Positions 52,684 through 62,947 of a DNA stretch of 64,000 nucleotides are shown here, in pieces. The translations under genes and the position numbers were made by a program. Under the pieces are notes generated by a model. That model ran no database searches, was not told the origin of the DNA, and saw nothing but the letters and a program-made list of their open reading frames with translations. The DNA is taken from assembly GCA_024413465.1 (NCBI GenBank), contig JAKSVU010000007.1, forward strand, positions 1 to 64,000. The letters are read 5' to 3'. The stretch's first letter is position 1; every line of letters starts with the position of its first letter. Source of the DNA: Alphaproteobacteria bacterium (GTDB taxonomy: Bacteria; Pseudomonadota; Alphaproteobacteria; CAAGCB01; CAG-977).

Positions 52684-53907
52684 TTATTTTGCTTTAGGGC
52701 AAAATTTCATAAAAATTTTCTGCATTGATCTTCCATAACGGAAAACAATAGCTGCCCACAAAGCTGAAATAACCGAACCAGCTATAACGCCCAAACGAAT
52801 TTCTTGTTGTAACAATTCATTTCCAGCAAATGCTAATTTTCCAACAAACAAAGCCATTGTAAATCCGATACCACCTAAAACAGATATTCCATAAATATCC
52901 ATTTTCGTAACTGTAGATGGGAAGGAAGCAATTTTGATTTTTAACAAAGCTATTGTTGTTGCAAAAATGCCAATCTGTTTTCCCAGGAACAAACCTAATC
53001 CTACACCCAAAGTCAAAGTGTTTTTGACTGTTTCCATTGTCATTCCTTTTAATTCTAAACCTGCACTTGCAAAAGCAAAGAATGGCAATATCAAATAATT
53101 TACCCATGGTGTAACTGTTTTTGATAAGATATGTAATGGAGATTCTTTTTCACCTTGAACATGCATCGGATAAGTAAATGCAACAACTACACCGGCAATT
53201 GTCGTATGAATACCACCACTATGGAAACAAATCCATAATCCGACACCTAAAATCATATACGGTAAGAAATTAGTTACCTGTGCCTTATTCAATAAATACA
53301 ATAAGAATACGAAGATACATGCATATCCTAACATTCCCATTGATACACCTTGACTATAGAATAAAGCAATAATGATAACTGCACCTAAATCATCTGCAAT
53401 AGCAACTGCCAATAAAAACATTTTTGCAGACTTAGGAATATTTTTACTTACTAATAATAAAACGCAAACCGCAAATGCGATATCCGTAGCTGTTGGAATA
53501 GCCCAACCATTCATCATATCCCCTTTACCATTATTTAAAATAGCATAAATAATAGCAGGACAACAAATTCCACCTAAAGCTGCCAAACATGGAGCCAAAC
53601 GCGTTTTAGCATCAGACATTGATCCTTCTTTCATTTCACCTTTTAATTCAAGGCCAACTTGCAAGAAGAAAAATACCATTAAAACGTCATTTACCCACCA
53701 TTCAATTGATCTAGCAGATTCAAAAGAACCAATCCCAAATCTGATTGATGTTTGTAAAAATTGTTCAACAGGTTCTTTTGCAGAAGTATTCGCACAAATA
53801 ATTGCAACAACCATTGCAATAATCATGATTATACCACTAGTAGCTTCATTGTTTAAAATTTTCTTAAACAAACCTGAAGCAGACTTTGACATAACTTGTT
53901 CAGACAT
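52684..53907 (-). CDS. nhaA: Sodium/proton antiporter NhaA
   Basis: 407 residues with about twelve membrane helices. The ion-binding aspartates are in ATPTDIAFAVCVL (about 145) and AIADDLGAVIIIALFY (about 175), as in the family; GIHTTIAGVVVAF and GIGFTMALFVGKLAF are also kept. It swaps external protons for internal sodium in the inner membrane. Near oadGAB, it fits a sodium-based economy. Single-gene unit. Confidence 0.96.
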   Translation of the reverse strand: MSEQVMSKSASGLFKKILNNEATSGIIMIIAMVVAIICANTSAKEPVEQFLQTSIRFGIGSFESARSIEWWVNDVLMVFFFLQVGLELKGEMKEGSMSDAKTRLAPCLAALGGICCPAIIYAILNNGKGDMMNGWAIPTATDIAFAVCVLLLVSKNIPKSAKMFLLAVAIADDLGAVIIIALFYSQGVSMGMLGYACIFVFLLYLLNKAQVTNFLPYMILGVGLWICFHSGGIHTTIAGVVVAFTYPMHVQGEKESPLHILSKTVTPWVNYLILPFFAFASAGLELKGMTMETVKNTLTLGVGLGLFLGKQIGIFATTIALLKIKIASFPSTVTKMDIYGISVLGGIGFTMALFVGKLAFAGNELLQQEIRLGVIAGSVISALWAAIVFRYGRSMQKIFMKFCPKAK

Positions 53908-53971
53908 AGTACCACCTCTAAAAAATCTAAAGTAAAATCATCTTATCCGGTGAGTAAAAAAAATCAAGATT

Positions 53972-55360
53972 TTATTTTTCACTATCTTTCTTTAAAACGA
54001 ATATAAATCCGTGAACATCTTCATTTAACTCTTTGCGTAAAATAACTTCTTCACACTCTACAATTTCAAAGTGATTGAGCGATAAAGAACGAATATATTC
54101 CTTAGAATGGACAAATCGACCGGACTTTTCCATTTCATATTTATCACCAGATCCTTTTGAAACGGAAAAAATAAAATAACCCTTTGGAACTAAATTTTTC
54201 CAAACTTGTTCAAAAACTTCTTTCAAATCTCCTAAATACGTTAAGACATCTGCAGACATAATCACAGTATAGGTATTCAATTTTTGATAATTGGAAATAT
54301 CTGCCTGTTCTAACAAATGGTATAATTTTCGACATTGTGCCTTCTTTATCATATTTTCTGACAAATCAACACCATCTAGTTGATCGACTGGTATCAATTT
54401 AGCCAACTCAAAACCACATAACCCCGTACCACAACCTAAATCAAGAATATTTCCCCCCTTGTAATAATTTGTCACCTTTTTCGCAATTAAGGTTGGAGCG
54501 TGATATTGTAATCCTTCTAAAACTTCATCGAAACAATCTGCAAAAGCATCAAATAGTGTTTTTACATAATCAGCTGATGCTCTAGTTGCTTCATTTTCAA
54601 TCGTTTTTAATGTATGAAGAGCAATTGGATTTTCGGGAAAGTTATCTAACCATAAATCAAGTAGTGTATACACATCTTGACCTTTTAGCATCATATTATA
54701 CAGACAGCCACCTAAAGTAACATGCATATCCGTCGTTTCATGTTTTTTCAGAATTGTCAAAAAAATTTGCGCTGCTTCAGCAAATTTTTCTAACTGTTCA
54801 AGAGCTTGCCCTAAAATATATAAAGATTCAATATCATCCTCTCCTTCGTTCTCTATAATTTCACGGCTATATTGTTCTGCTCTGTCTGCAAATCCTAATT
54901 CTAAACATAATTTTGATAAATTTGACAAAATAACTAATCTGTCTGTAGTAGATAAAGACAATGCTTTTTCATAATACTTTAAAGAGTTCTCAAATTGTTT
55001 CGTTACATAATAAAAGTTTCCTAATAGTAGCATAGCCCTTTCATTATCAGGATCTCGATTTAACGCTTTAAAACATAAATCAACTCCTTGATCATACTTT
55101 GCTTGCTCATAATAAATCGTGGCCATACTTGTCAACGCAATAGTATCTGTCTTGTCTAAAAGAACTGCTTGTTTGTAATATACCAACGCCTCATCATATT
55201 TTTTTAATCCATACAAAGCATTTCCCATTGCTACAAGAACGTAAATATCTTTTTCATATTGTTCAACGTACAAACGAATTTCCTTGATAGCATAATCAAA
55301 TTTATTTTCAGTATTAAATTTGTTTATTTTTTCAATCAGTAATCGCTGTTCTTCGTTCAT
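53972..55360 (-). CDS. TPR protein with C-terminal SAM methyltransferase, second copy
   Basis: 462 residues. About 1-260 are tetratricopeptide repeats (VAMGNALYGLKKYDEALVYYKQAV, LLLGNFYYVTKQFENSLKYYEKAL). Residues about 270-460 are a class I methyltransferase: ILDLGCGTGLCGFEL near 305, LDGVDLSENMIKKA near 327, VIMSADVLTYLGDL near 360 and the end VHGFIFVLKK. Protein or small-molecule methylation scaffolded by TPRs is likely; the target is unknown. It overlaps its paralogue by 4 bp and is the last gene of the oad operon. Confidence 0.85.
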   Translation of the reverse strand: MNEEQRLLIEKINKFNTENKFDYAIKEIRLYVEQYEKDIYVLVAMGNALYGLKKYDEALVYYKQAVLLDKTDTIALTSMATIYYEQAKYDQGVDLCFKALNRDPDNERAMLLLGNFYYVTKQFENSLKYYEKALSLSTTDRLVILSNLSKLCLELGFADRAEQYSREIIENEGEDDIESLYILGQALEQLEKFAEAAQIFLTILKKHETTDMHVTLGGCLYNMMLKGQDVYTLLDLWLDNFPENPIALHTLKTIENEATRASADYVKTLFDAFADCFDEVLEGLQYHAPTLIAKKVTNYYKGGNILDLGCGTGLCGFELAKLIPVDQLDGVDLSENMIKKAQCRKLYHLLEQADISNYQKLNTYTVIMSADVLTYLGDLKEVFEQVWKNLVPKGYFIFSVSKGSGDKYEMEKSGRFVHSKEYIRSLSLNHFEIVECEEVILRKELNEDVHGFIFVLKKDSEK

Positions 55361-56946
55361 TTTTTCACCGTAAAAACAACTGACGTTTCATCCCTGTTCA
55401 ATTCTTTACGCAAAACTGCTTCAAATTTATTAACAAGTTTGAAACCAATTTTTTCAAGACATTGTTCTACTTTTTTAACATCATGAACATATTGACCATT
55501 AAATTGAAGTCCCGGTCTTTCTTGATTATTTTTTAAAATGGAAAAAATCATTATTCCATCTACAAGCAAATTTAGATAGCAAAGCTTCAAGATATCAAAT
55601 AAATCTACAAAATAACTAGAAACATCCATCATCGTAATTAAATCGTATTGATAATTTGATTGTTGTAAAAACGTTTTTATATCCATTTGAATAAGCTGTG
55701 TATATAACATTTTTTTCCGAGCTTCATCCAACATTAATCCCGAAACGTCCACACCAATTAACCTATATCGCAAAGCTGCATGTTCTAGAATGGAAAATCC
55801 CATTAACCCCGTTCCGCACCCCAAATCCAAAATTTGAAAATATTGATATTTTTCAATTTGATAATATGAGAGAGCATTATCAAGTAAATCCATTCCTCTA
55901 TAATCCAAGCTTCCCAACAATTTTTTTTCAAATTCAGGAGCAAATGCATCAAAAACAAATTGAGCATACTCTGGTGATAATTCTTCTTCCTGCTCATCCT
56001 GAATAATGGCTGTACACGCATGACGAATAACAATATCGTCCTTTTTTTCTTCTCTCCATTGTTTTGCCCGAATTTTTGCTTGATCTAAATTTTTTGTCGT
56101 CATTAGATAGAGAGTTTTTTGTAAAAAATTATCCACACCCGTTTTGAAATAATAAGTTTCTGAAATGCTTTTTGCCATATCAAAAGCTTCAACATATTTT
56201 TGGGCTCCAAATAAGGCATCAGCCCACCCTGATTTTAATTTATCTGATAAATTGCCATCGTAAATTTGATTTAATTTTGCATAATAAACTTCTGCTTTTG
56301 CCGTTTCTCCAATCAAAGGAAGCATCATTGCTAAATTATAGACAACGGTTTCTTGATTAGGCCTAATTTTTTCTGCTTGAAGCAAATAAGAAATTGCTTT
56401 TTTTTCTTTATTTTCAGTCTGTAAATATTGATAAAACCCCTGACAAAATAAAGGAAACAGTATATCTTTTTTTAAAGCAAGTTTAAATACAAAATTTGCT
56501 TGTTTTTGTTTAGCAAATTTTGCCGCATAAGTTCCCACACAACACAAAACGCGCACATCATTTTTATACTTTGGATAAATTTTTTGAATAGTAGATATAA
56601 TTTGATCCCCATCTCCCACCAAATCAAATAATTCAATTTGATATAAATAAGCCGTGATATTTTGAGTATCACGTTCTAAAACCTTATCTATATAAAATTG
56701 AGCTTGTTCTATATTTTTTTTTCTTAAAAAGAATTTACTTAAATATAGCAGTCCATTAATTGATAACTGATCTGATTTTTCGATTAATTCCTCTGTTATC
56801 AAAGAATCTGTATTTTTCATTAAATCTGAAAAGATGGCTTGATAAACTTTCTTTTCTAAATCTGTCAAAGCCACAGCAGAAATCTCTGCTGTGGCCTGAT
56901 CATAATCTTCCGTTAAAAAAAATCCTAAAGCTAACGCTTTTGACAT
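55357..56946 (-). CDS. TPR protein with C-terminal SAM methyltransferase, first copy
   Basis: 529 residues with the same plan as the following gene. Degenerate helical TPR repeats run to about 330 (LYLSKFFLRKKNIEQAQFYIDKVL). The methyltransferase follows: ILDLGCGTGLMGFSIL near 372, LIGVDVSGLMLDEA near 395, ITMMDVSSYFVDL near 430, end TSVVFTVKK. Its ATG comes one base after the oadB stop codon, so it is coupled to the sodium-pump operon. The two copies share the Lys-Glu-Leu-Asn ending (VLRKELN), showing duplication. Confidence 0.85.
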   Translation of the reverse strand: MSKALALGFFLTEDYDQATAEISAVALTDLEKKVYQAIFSDLMKNTDSLITEELIEKSDQLSINGLLYLSKFFLRKKNIEQAQFYIDKVLERDTQNITAYLYQIELFDLVGDGDQIISTIQKIYPKYKNDVRVLCCVGTYAAKFAKQKQANFVFKLALKKDILFPLFCQGFYQYLQTENKEKKAISYLLQAEKIRPNQETVVYNLAMMLPLIGETAKAEVYYAKLNQIYDGNLSDKLKSGWADALFGAQKYVEAFDMAKSISETYYFKTGVDNFLQKTLYLMTTKNLDQAKIRAKQWREEKKDDIVIRHACTAIIQDEQEEELSPEYAQFVFDAFAPEFEKKLLGSLDYRGMDLLDNALSYYQIEKYQYFQILDLGCGTGLMGFSILEHAALRYRLIGVDVSGLMLDEARKKMLYTQLIQMDIKTFLQQSNYQYDLITMMDVSSYFVDLFDILKLCYLNLLVDGIMIFSILKNNQERPGLQFNGQYVHDVKKVEQCLEKIGFKLVNKFEAVLRKELNRDETSVVFTVKK

Positions 56947-56947
56947 T

Positions 56948-58294
56948 TTATCCGCACAATATTAATAAAATGCCTGCAGCTGCCGCTGATCCAATCACAC
57001 CAGAAACGTTTGGTCCCATAGCGTGCATTAAAATAAAGTTTGTTGGATCTTCTTCTCTAGCCACTTTATCAGCAACACGAGCTGCCATCGGCACCGCAGA
57101 AACACCTGCACCACCAATTAGTGGATTTACTTTTTCTTTACAGAACACATTCATCAATTTAGCCATTAAAACACCAGCTGCCGTTGCTATTGAAAAAGCA
57201 ATCAGACCTAGAACTAGGATGCCCAATGTTTCTTTAGCTAAAAATTTATCCGCAGACAATTTAGAACCAACCGTTAAACCAATAAAAATTGTCACAATAT
57301 TACACAGTTCATTTGCTGCACATTTTGACAAACGATCAACAACTTTACATTCTTTTAACAAGTTACCAAACATCAACATACCCATTAAAGGAGCTGCAGA
57401 TGGAATAAATAAAATGCAAGCTAGTAACACCAAGAAAACGAATATCAATTTTTCTTTACGGGAAACCTCACGTAATTGTTTCATTTTAATCTTGCGTTCA
57501 GCCTTTGTTGTCAACAAGCGCATGATTGGTGGCTGAATAATTGGTACCAATGCCATATATGAATAAGCTGCTACAACAATAGCCCCCATTAACTCTGGAG
57601 CTAAACGACCTGTTAAAAATATTGCAGTTGGACCATCAGCTCCTCCAATAATTCCAATAGAAGCAGCTTGAGACAAACTAAAGTTTACCCATCCGGCATC
57701 CGTCATTGCTAAAGCACCTAAAACGGTAGCGAAAATACCAAACTGAGCTGCTCCACCTAACAAAGCAACCTTTGGATTTGCAATCATCGGTCCGAAATCT
57801 GTCATTGCCCCAATTCCCATAAAGATAATCAATGGAAAAATACTTGGTGGAGCAATTCCAATTTCATAGATGTACAATAAAAATCCCTTAGTTCCATCCA
57901 TAATTTCCGCGACACCAGCAAATGGAGCATTTGACAAGATACCGCCAAATCCAATTGGAATTAGTAGTAATGGTTCAAAACCTTTAGCCACAGCCAAATA
58001 GATCAGAATCATTCCCACACCAATCATAATAAACTGGCCAATTCCCATTGAAACAACCATATTTTGGGAAGCTGTTGGATCACTATGTAAAAATCCATAT
58101 ATTCCTGTTGATTTAATCAATTCATCAATTGTTTCATGATTTGCCATAAAATTATCAATTTCATTTGAATATTTTGCAACAAATGCTGACAAAACTTCAT
58201 AACCTGAAATCAAAGCTGCAAGCACAACAACCAACCACAATACAAATTTATGACGATGTTTTGCTATAACAAGTTGTTCATCTATGTTATCCAT
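56948..58294 (-). CDS. oadB: Oxaloacetate decarboxylase beta subunit, sodium-pumping
   Basis: 448 residues, about ten membrane helices. Carries the sodium-coupled decarboxylation of carboxybiotin. Family landmarks: [14 protein letters not shown]-like [13 protein letters not shown] near 118, [19 protein letters not shown] near 155, [16 protein letters not shown] near 210 (with the ion-binding Asp) and the end [20 protein letters not shown] longer N-terminus (1-70) than many OadB is present. Stands between oadA (10 bp) and the TPR-methyltransferase. Confidence 0.95.
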   Translation of the reverse strand: MDNIDEQLVIAKHRHKFVLWLVVVLAALISGYEVLSAFVAKYSNEIDNFMANHETIDELIKSTGIYGFLHSDPTASQNMVVSMGIGQFIMIGVGMILIYLAVAKGFEPLLLIPIGFGGILSNAPFAGVAEIMDGTKGFLLYIYEIGIAPPSIFPLIIFMGIGAMTDFGPMIANPKVALLGGAAQFGIFATVLGALAMTDAGWVNFSLSQAASIGIIGGADGPTAIFLTGRLAPELMGAIVVAAYSYMALVPIIQPPIMRLLTTKAERKIKMKQLREVSRKEKLIFVFLVLLACILFIPSAAPLMGMLMFGNLLKECKVVDRLSKCAANELCNIVTIFIGLTVGSKLSADKFLAKETLGILVLGLIAFSIATAAGVLMAKLMNVFCKEKVNPLIGGAGVSAVPMAARVADKVAREEDPTNFILMHAMGPNVSGVIGSAAAAGILLILCG

Positions 58295-58304
58295 TCTTCA
58301 CCTC

Positions 58305-60101
58305 TTATGCCAAAGTCATTAAAACTTGACCTGATGTTACTTGATCACCTTTATGAATAGCTATTTTTGCAACTTTACCAGAAGCTGGAGCTGGAATAGG
58401 ACTTTCCATTTTCATCACTTCAATCATAGCCACAGGTTGATCCTTCTGAACAACATCTCCTTCAGCAACTAACAATTTTAGAATTGTTCCTGGAACTGGA
58501 GCCACTACGTCAACACCTCCATTTCCTGCAGAAACCGTTTGTTCGGCCTTTGCATCACCAATTGTAACATTAAAGGATTTGCCATTAACTGTGACTTTAT
58601 CGCCATTTAAGGTAGCATTATATTTTTTACCATTTACATCAACGACAAACGATCCGTTTGTAACTGCAGTCTTAGGTTGTTCTTTATAGCGAATACCATT
58701 AACCTTACTTTCACCGCGCAAGAAAGCTAAACCTTTTTCTTTACAACAAGCAACGATAAAGACGTTTTCATCTGTTTCTGCCAATCCATTTTCACGCAAT
58801 TGCTGTTTGTAATAAGCAACTTGTTTCTTTTCATCACGATCATTGATAGCAATAGGAGATTCTGTTGTAGGTTCTTTCCCCAATTGTTCAGCAGCAATTT
58901 TAACGACTTCAGGATCTGGAGCAACTGGCGTTTTTCCAAAATATCCCAAAACCATTTTTCCGTATCCCTCAGCAATTTTCTTCCATTTTCCTTGCATAAC
59001 GTTATTAAAAGCCTGTTGGAAATAAAATTGAGAAACAGGTGTAACGCTTGTTCCAAAACCACCTTTACGGACAACTTCTTCCATAGCCTCAACAACTTCT
59101 GGGAATTTATCCAAAATACCATTATCTCTCATCATCTGAGTATTTGCCGTTAAAGCCCCACCTGGCAATGGGCTCCATGGGACAATCGGATTAACTTTTG
59201 TTGCTTCTGGAGGTAATAAATAATCTTTCAAAGAATCCTTCAACATTTCTTCTACTTTACGGACTTTATCTATGTCAACGTCCATTCCATAATCCGTTCC
59301 ACGTAAAGCATGCCATACCGTTAAAATATCTGGAGAACATGTTCCCCCACTGACCGGTGTCATGGAAACATCAACTGTAAAATTATTATCTTTCGTTGCG
59401 CCAGCTTCAATTGCTGTCATACACGTTAAAACTGAACATCCTGCTGTTTCATGTGTATGGAAAGAGATAGACTTATCATCCCCAATCATTTTACGAAAAC
59501 GCTTAATTGTTTCACCAACAATTGCTGGAGTCGTTGTACCTGAGGCATCTTTCAAACAAATTGAATCAAAAGGCACTCCCGCATCAATAACAGCTTTTAA
59601 ACGTTGTTCATAAAAATCAGGATCATGAGCCCCGACACAACCAGGAGGCAAAGACATGATTGTAATCGTTAACTGATGTTTCAACCCAGCTTCAACAATA
59701 GCCTTACCACTTGCAATCAAATTTTGAGGGTCATTCAAAGCATCAAAATTTCGAATCGTTGTTACCCCATGCTTTTTAAATAATTTAGCATGCAATTTAA
59801 TCAAGTCTGTAGACATTGATTCAAGACCAACCACGTTAATTCCACGAGATAATGTCTGTAAATTTGCATCAGGTCCAGCTGCTTCACGGAATTTATCCAT
59901 CACATCAAACGCATTTTCATTACAATAAAAGAACGCAGATTGAAAAGCTGCACCACCGCCCGATTCCATATATCTAATACCCGCATCTTTTGCAGCTTCA
60001 ACAACAGGTAAATAATCTTTTGGTAAAACGCGCATTCCAAAAACAGATTGGAATCCATCACGGAACGCTGTGCACATAAAGTTTACTAATTTTTTAGCCA
60101 T
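58305..60101 (-). CDS. oadA: Oxaloacetate decarboxylase alpha subunit
   Basis: 598 residues. The carboxyltransferase TIM barrel comes first (FMCTAFRDGFQSVFG, near residue 8; metal His pair in SFHTHETAGC near 215; SGGTCSPDILT). A linker domain follows, and a biotin-carrier domain closes it with the biotinyl Lys in IEVMKMESP near 563. It takes CO2 from oxaloacetate onto biotin and gives pyruvate. Length is typical of OadA/PycB. Operon oadG-oadA-oadB. Confidence 0.96.
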   Translation of the reverse strand: MAKKLVNFMCTAFRDGFQSVFGMRVLPKDYLPVVEAAKDAGIRYMESGGGAAFQSAFFYCNENAFDVMDKFREAAGPDANLQTLSRGINVVGLESMSTDLIKLHAKLFKKHGVTTIRNFDALNDPQNLIASGKAIVEAGLKHQLTITIMSLPPGCVGAHDPDFYEQRLKAVIDAGVPFDSICLKDASGTTTPAIVGETIKRFRKMIGDDKSISFHTHETAGCSVLTCMTAIEAGATKDNNFTVDVSMTPVSGGTCSPDILTVWHALRGTDYGMDVDIDKVRKVEEMLKDSLKDYLLPPEATKVNPIVPWSPLPGGALTANTQMMRDNGILDKFPEVVEAMEEVVRKGGFGTSVTPVSQFYFQQAFNNVMQGKWKKIAEGYGKMVLGYFGKTPVAPDPEVVKIAAEQLGKEPTTESPIAINDRDEKKQVAYYKQQLRENGLAETDENVFIVACCKEKGLAFLRGESKVNGIRYKEQPKTAVTNGSFVVDVNGKKYNATLNGDKVTVNGKSFNVTIGDAKAEQTVSAGNGGVDVVAPVPGTILKLLVAEGDVVQKDQPVAMIEVMKMESPIPAPASGKVAKIAIHKGDQVTSGQVLMTLA

Positions 60102-60113
60102 TTTTTCAATCCT

Positions 60114-60326
60114 TTAACTATTTTTGACCTTAACAGCGATTGCTGCTGCAATTAAAGCATCATCTTCTGCAGACGATTCTTGTGCCTCATCAGAAATACC
60201 TAGATACTTCAAAACCCAAGCTTGGAAATACATACAACTGATTAAAAGCAGTAAAAAAATAAAAACGCCCCCCATGCCATACAGGGTAACCACCACGCCT
60301 TGTGAAATCATCTCTGCCTCTTTCAT
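60114..60326 (-). CDS. oadG: Oxaloacetate decarboxylase gamma subunit
   Basis: 70 residues: one membrane helix (VVVTLYGMGGVFIFLLLLISCMYF, residues about 8-32) and a short soluble tail with acidic SAEDDALIAAAIAVKV, the typical OadG build. It anchors and assembles the alpha and beta subunits. First gene of the operon, 12 bp before oadA. Confidence 0.9.
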   Translation of the reverse strand: MKEAEMISQGVVVTLYGMGGVFIFLLLLISCMYFQAWVLKYLGISDEAQESSAEDDALIAAAIAVKVKNS

Positions 60327-60528
60327 TTAAATATCAAACATTTAAGTGGATAAATGATAACATCTTTTTTTTATTTTTTCATCTTTTATTTTTTTATTTC
60401 GTTAACTTTTGGAAAAAGACACAACTTATTGAAAAACTTATTTAATTATTTTTTCTTTGACAGATGATTTTAATTCTATCAAAAAGCAAAACCGACAGTA
60501 AAATTAATCCACAAAGTATGGGGAAAAA

Positions 60529-61143
60529 ATGAGGGGAAAACTCGAACTGATTATCGGCCCAATGTTCGCTGGTAAAACGTCAGCATTACTTAACAAAGCC
60601 CGGAATTTCAAAGAAGAAATGGTTTTAATAAAACCATCCTTTGACACTCGTTATGGCATCTGCGAAATTAAAACTCATGATGGTGTAGCAGCTCAGGCTT
60701 TTAACTTATCAAACACAGATGAAATTTTGCGTTCACATGGAACAAATAACGTAAAAGCTGCTTTTTTCGATGAAATCCAATTCTTTACAGAACCCTATTT
60801 TGGTGGAGATATCATTGAATGTATTACAACTTTGCTCGATCGAAATATTAGCGTCATTTGTTGTGGTTTAGATATGAATTGGAAAGGTGAACCTTTTGAT
60901 ATCGTTGCCAAATTAAAAAAAATTGCAGATCAGATTTATGCTCTTAAGTCAAAATGTGCAATTTGCAATGAACCTGCTATTTATTCACACAAAAGAACAG
61001 GAACTGGTGGAGACATTGAATTAGGTGCTGCTGATTTATACGAACCTCGATGTGCAAAACATTTTCCGTTTAGCCCTATTTATATACCTGAGGAAGAAAA
61101 AACAAATGACATCACGAATCAAGGAACTTTGTTCAATTTCTAG
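60529..61143 (+). CDS. tdk: Thymidine kinase
   Basis: 204 residues of the type II family: P-loop IIGPMFAGKTSALL at 9, AAFFDEIQFF near 83 with the catalytic Glu, CCGLDMNWKGEPF near 111 and a zinc pair SKCAICNEPA near 142; the end lacks the second classic CxxC and has EPRCAKH. Salvages thymidine to dTMP. GGGGAAAAA precedes the ATG. Overlaps the next gene by 38 bp. Confidence 0.95.
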   Translation: MRGKLELIIGPMFAGKTSALLNKARNFKEEMVLIKPSFDTRYGICEIKTHDGVAAQAFNLSNTDEILRSHGTNNVKAAFFDEIQFFTEPYFGGDIIECITTLLDRNISVICCGLDMNWKGEPFDIVAKLKKIADQIYALKSKCAICNEPAIYSHKRTGTGGDIELGAADLYEPRCAKHFPFSPIYIPEEEKTNDITNQGTLFNF

Positions 61144-62947
61144 TCTTAAGCAAAATTGGGATTATACTCTTACAATTTCTCTTTTTATTTTGTGGCAATT
61201 TTTTACCATTGTCCATTCTGCTCCATGTTACATTGACACAGATACTTATACCCATGCCCTTCGACTAATGGATCTAATTCAATCAAAAAATTGGGCAGAA
61301 ACCCCTTTCTTACACAACAATTATCCTTTCGGTGAAATTTTACATTACACACGAATTATGGATATCTTTTTTTTAATTACAACTCTTCCTTTTTTACCAT
61401 TTTTAACTGTTAAAAATGCGGTCTTTTGGGGTGGATTTTTCACAATTCCTTTTGTCGGATTACTTTCAACAATAGTTTTAATCAAAATAGGAAGGATTTT
61501 TGGATCTAAAAAAATTGCTTTTTTTATTTTCATCTCTTACTTCAGCCAATTTTCAATCCTAGAACTTTTTTTTGCAGGTCGTCCTGATCATCATATTTTG
61601 CTTAATTTTTTCCATATTTTGACTATATTTGGGATATTTAAATTTATTCAAACTGAAAAAGATTTTTGGCTTAAATTTGCTGGAGCTTGTATTGGTCTTG
61701 CTATCTGGTCATCTCCAGAAGGGTGTGTCGGAGCATTACTTCTCATTTCGGGGCTTACGTTAGCTTACTTTTTTAAAAATTTTGAATTGGAAAAAATTAC
61801 TCAATTTGCTTTTTACTCTACAATTGCAATACTTATTTGTTTACTAATTAATCCACCATTTGAAGGATTTTTGCATATCGATTCTGGAAGACTTTCTTTT
61901 TTTCATTTCTTCATTTTTGCGCTCATTACTCTTTCTTTCTACATATTAACTAAATTAAATCCCCAAACTTTAACAAAAAAAATTATTTTTTTATCTGCCT
62001 TAGGAATTATCACAATCCTAACTGTTTATTTTTCCTTTGGAAAAGACGTTTTTTTCCCACCAATCGACCATGAATTAAACGAAGCATGGTCTGTCACAAT
62101 AATCGAATTATTACCCCCTTCATCATTTTTTGAAAAAAATGTTTTTATACGAATAAATTATATTCCTCTTATCTTTTGTTTTTCTGCATATTTCTATGCG
62201 AACAAAGAACAAAAGAAACTATTATTAATATCAACTTTGCCATTTATTGGATTTTTCATAGGAACAATTTTTTGGCGTCGTTTTGGCAGAACAGAAGCTC
62301 CATTTTTGGCAATTAATTTTATTTTATCATTTTATATAATTGCTTCCCATTTTACTTTTTTCAGAAAAACTTTAGGAAAACTTTGCGTAGGTATTCCTGC
62401 AACGGCGTATATCTTTTTTGCGGTACAAACGGCAATTATTTCTGCTGTTGAAAATATGTATCTTGCTAGAATCTCACATTTCTATGAACCAGAATCAACA
62501 ATCTATCTATCACAAAAACAGGGAACAATCTTAACCACAATTTCAGATGGACCTGAAATTGCGTGGTGGTCAGGAAAATCAACTCTTGCTTTTCCTGATC
62601 ATACAAATAGACAAGGCATCATAGATAACTATAAAATATTAAACTCAAAAGATGATGATTTTGTTATTCAAAAACTCAAAGAAAGAAACATCTCTGATAT
62701 TTTATTACGAATAATTGGTCGTCAGCAACTTATAGAAAAAGCTACAGATAAAGAAACTGGAAAATTAGATGTAGAAATTCTAAAAAAATATTTTCCAGAG
62801 GAATTTCTAAATAATTTTGGATGGAAACTTATTTTTGGATTACATAATTATTGTTTTATTAAAGAAACTGACGTTCCAGAGGAATATAATAAAGGATTTC
62901 AATTTTTTCAGGTTGATTTTGACAAGTGTGATGCTAATTTAAAGTAA
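61106..62947 (+). CDS. STT3/GT-C-like membrane glycosyltransferase
   Basis: 613 residues from the ATG at 61106, which has GAGGAAG upstream; the longer frame from 61025 is judged spurious. About twelve membrane helices. The first outer loop has YIDTDTYTHALRLMDL and NNYPFGEILHYTRIMD, the acidic site of GT-C enzymes. Then comes AGRPDHHIL near 165, and a soluble end with EIAWWSGKSTLAFPDHTNRQG, which recalls the WWD region of STT3 oligosaccharyltransferases. It may transfer a lipid-linked sugar to protein or polymer, perhaps pilins. Identity is a family-level guess. Confidence 0.7.
   Translation: MTSRIKELCSISSLKQNWDYTLTISLFILWQFFTIVHSAPCYIDTDTYTHALRLMDLIQSKNWAETPFLHNNYPFGEILHYTRIMDIFFLITTLPFLPFLTVKNAVFWGGFFTIPFVGLLSTIVLIKIGRIFGSKKIAFFIFISYFSQFSILELFFAGRPDHHILLNFFHILTIFGIFKFIQTEKDFWLKFAGACIGLAIWSSPEGCVGALLLISGLTLAYFFKNFELEKITQFAFYSTIAILICLLINPPFEGFLHIDSGRLSFFHFFIFALITLSFYILTKLNPQTLTKKIIFLSALGIITILTVYFSFGKDVFFPPIDHELNEAWSVTIIELLPPSSFFEKNVFIRINYIPLIFCFSAYFYANKEQKKLLLISTLPFIGFFIGTIFWRRFGRTEAPFLAINFILSFYIIASHFTFFRKTLGKLCVGIPATAYIFFAVQTAIISAVENMYLARISHFYEPESTIYLSQKQGTILTTISDGPEIAWWSGKSTLAFPDHTNRQGIIDNYKILNSKDDDFVIQKLKERNISDILLRIIGRQQLIEKATDKETGKLDVEILKKYFPEEFLNNFGWKLIFGLHNYCFIKETDVPEEYNKGFQFFQVDFDKCDANLK

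Noticed and set aside
61025-61105. Longer N-terminus for the STT3-like protein
   Set aside because: It lies inside tdk, has no ribosome site, and the ATG at 61106 has GAGGAAG correctly placed.
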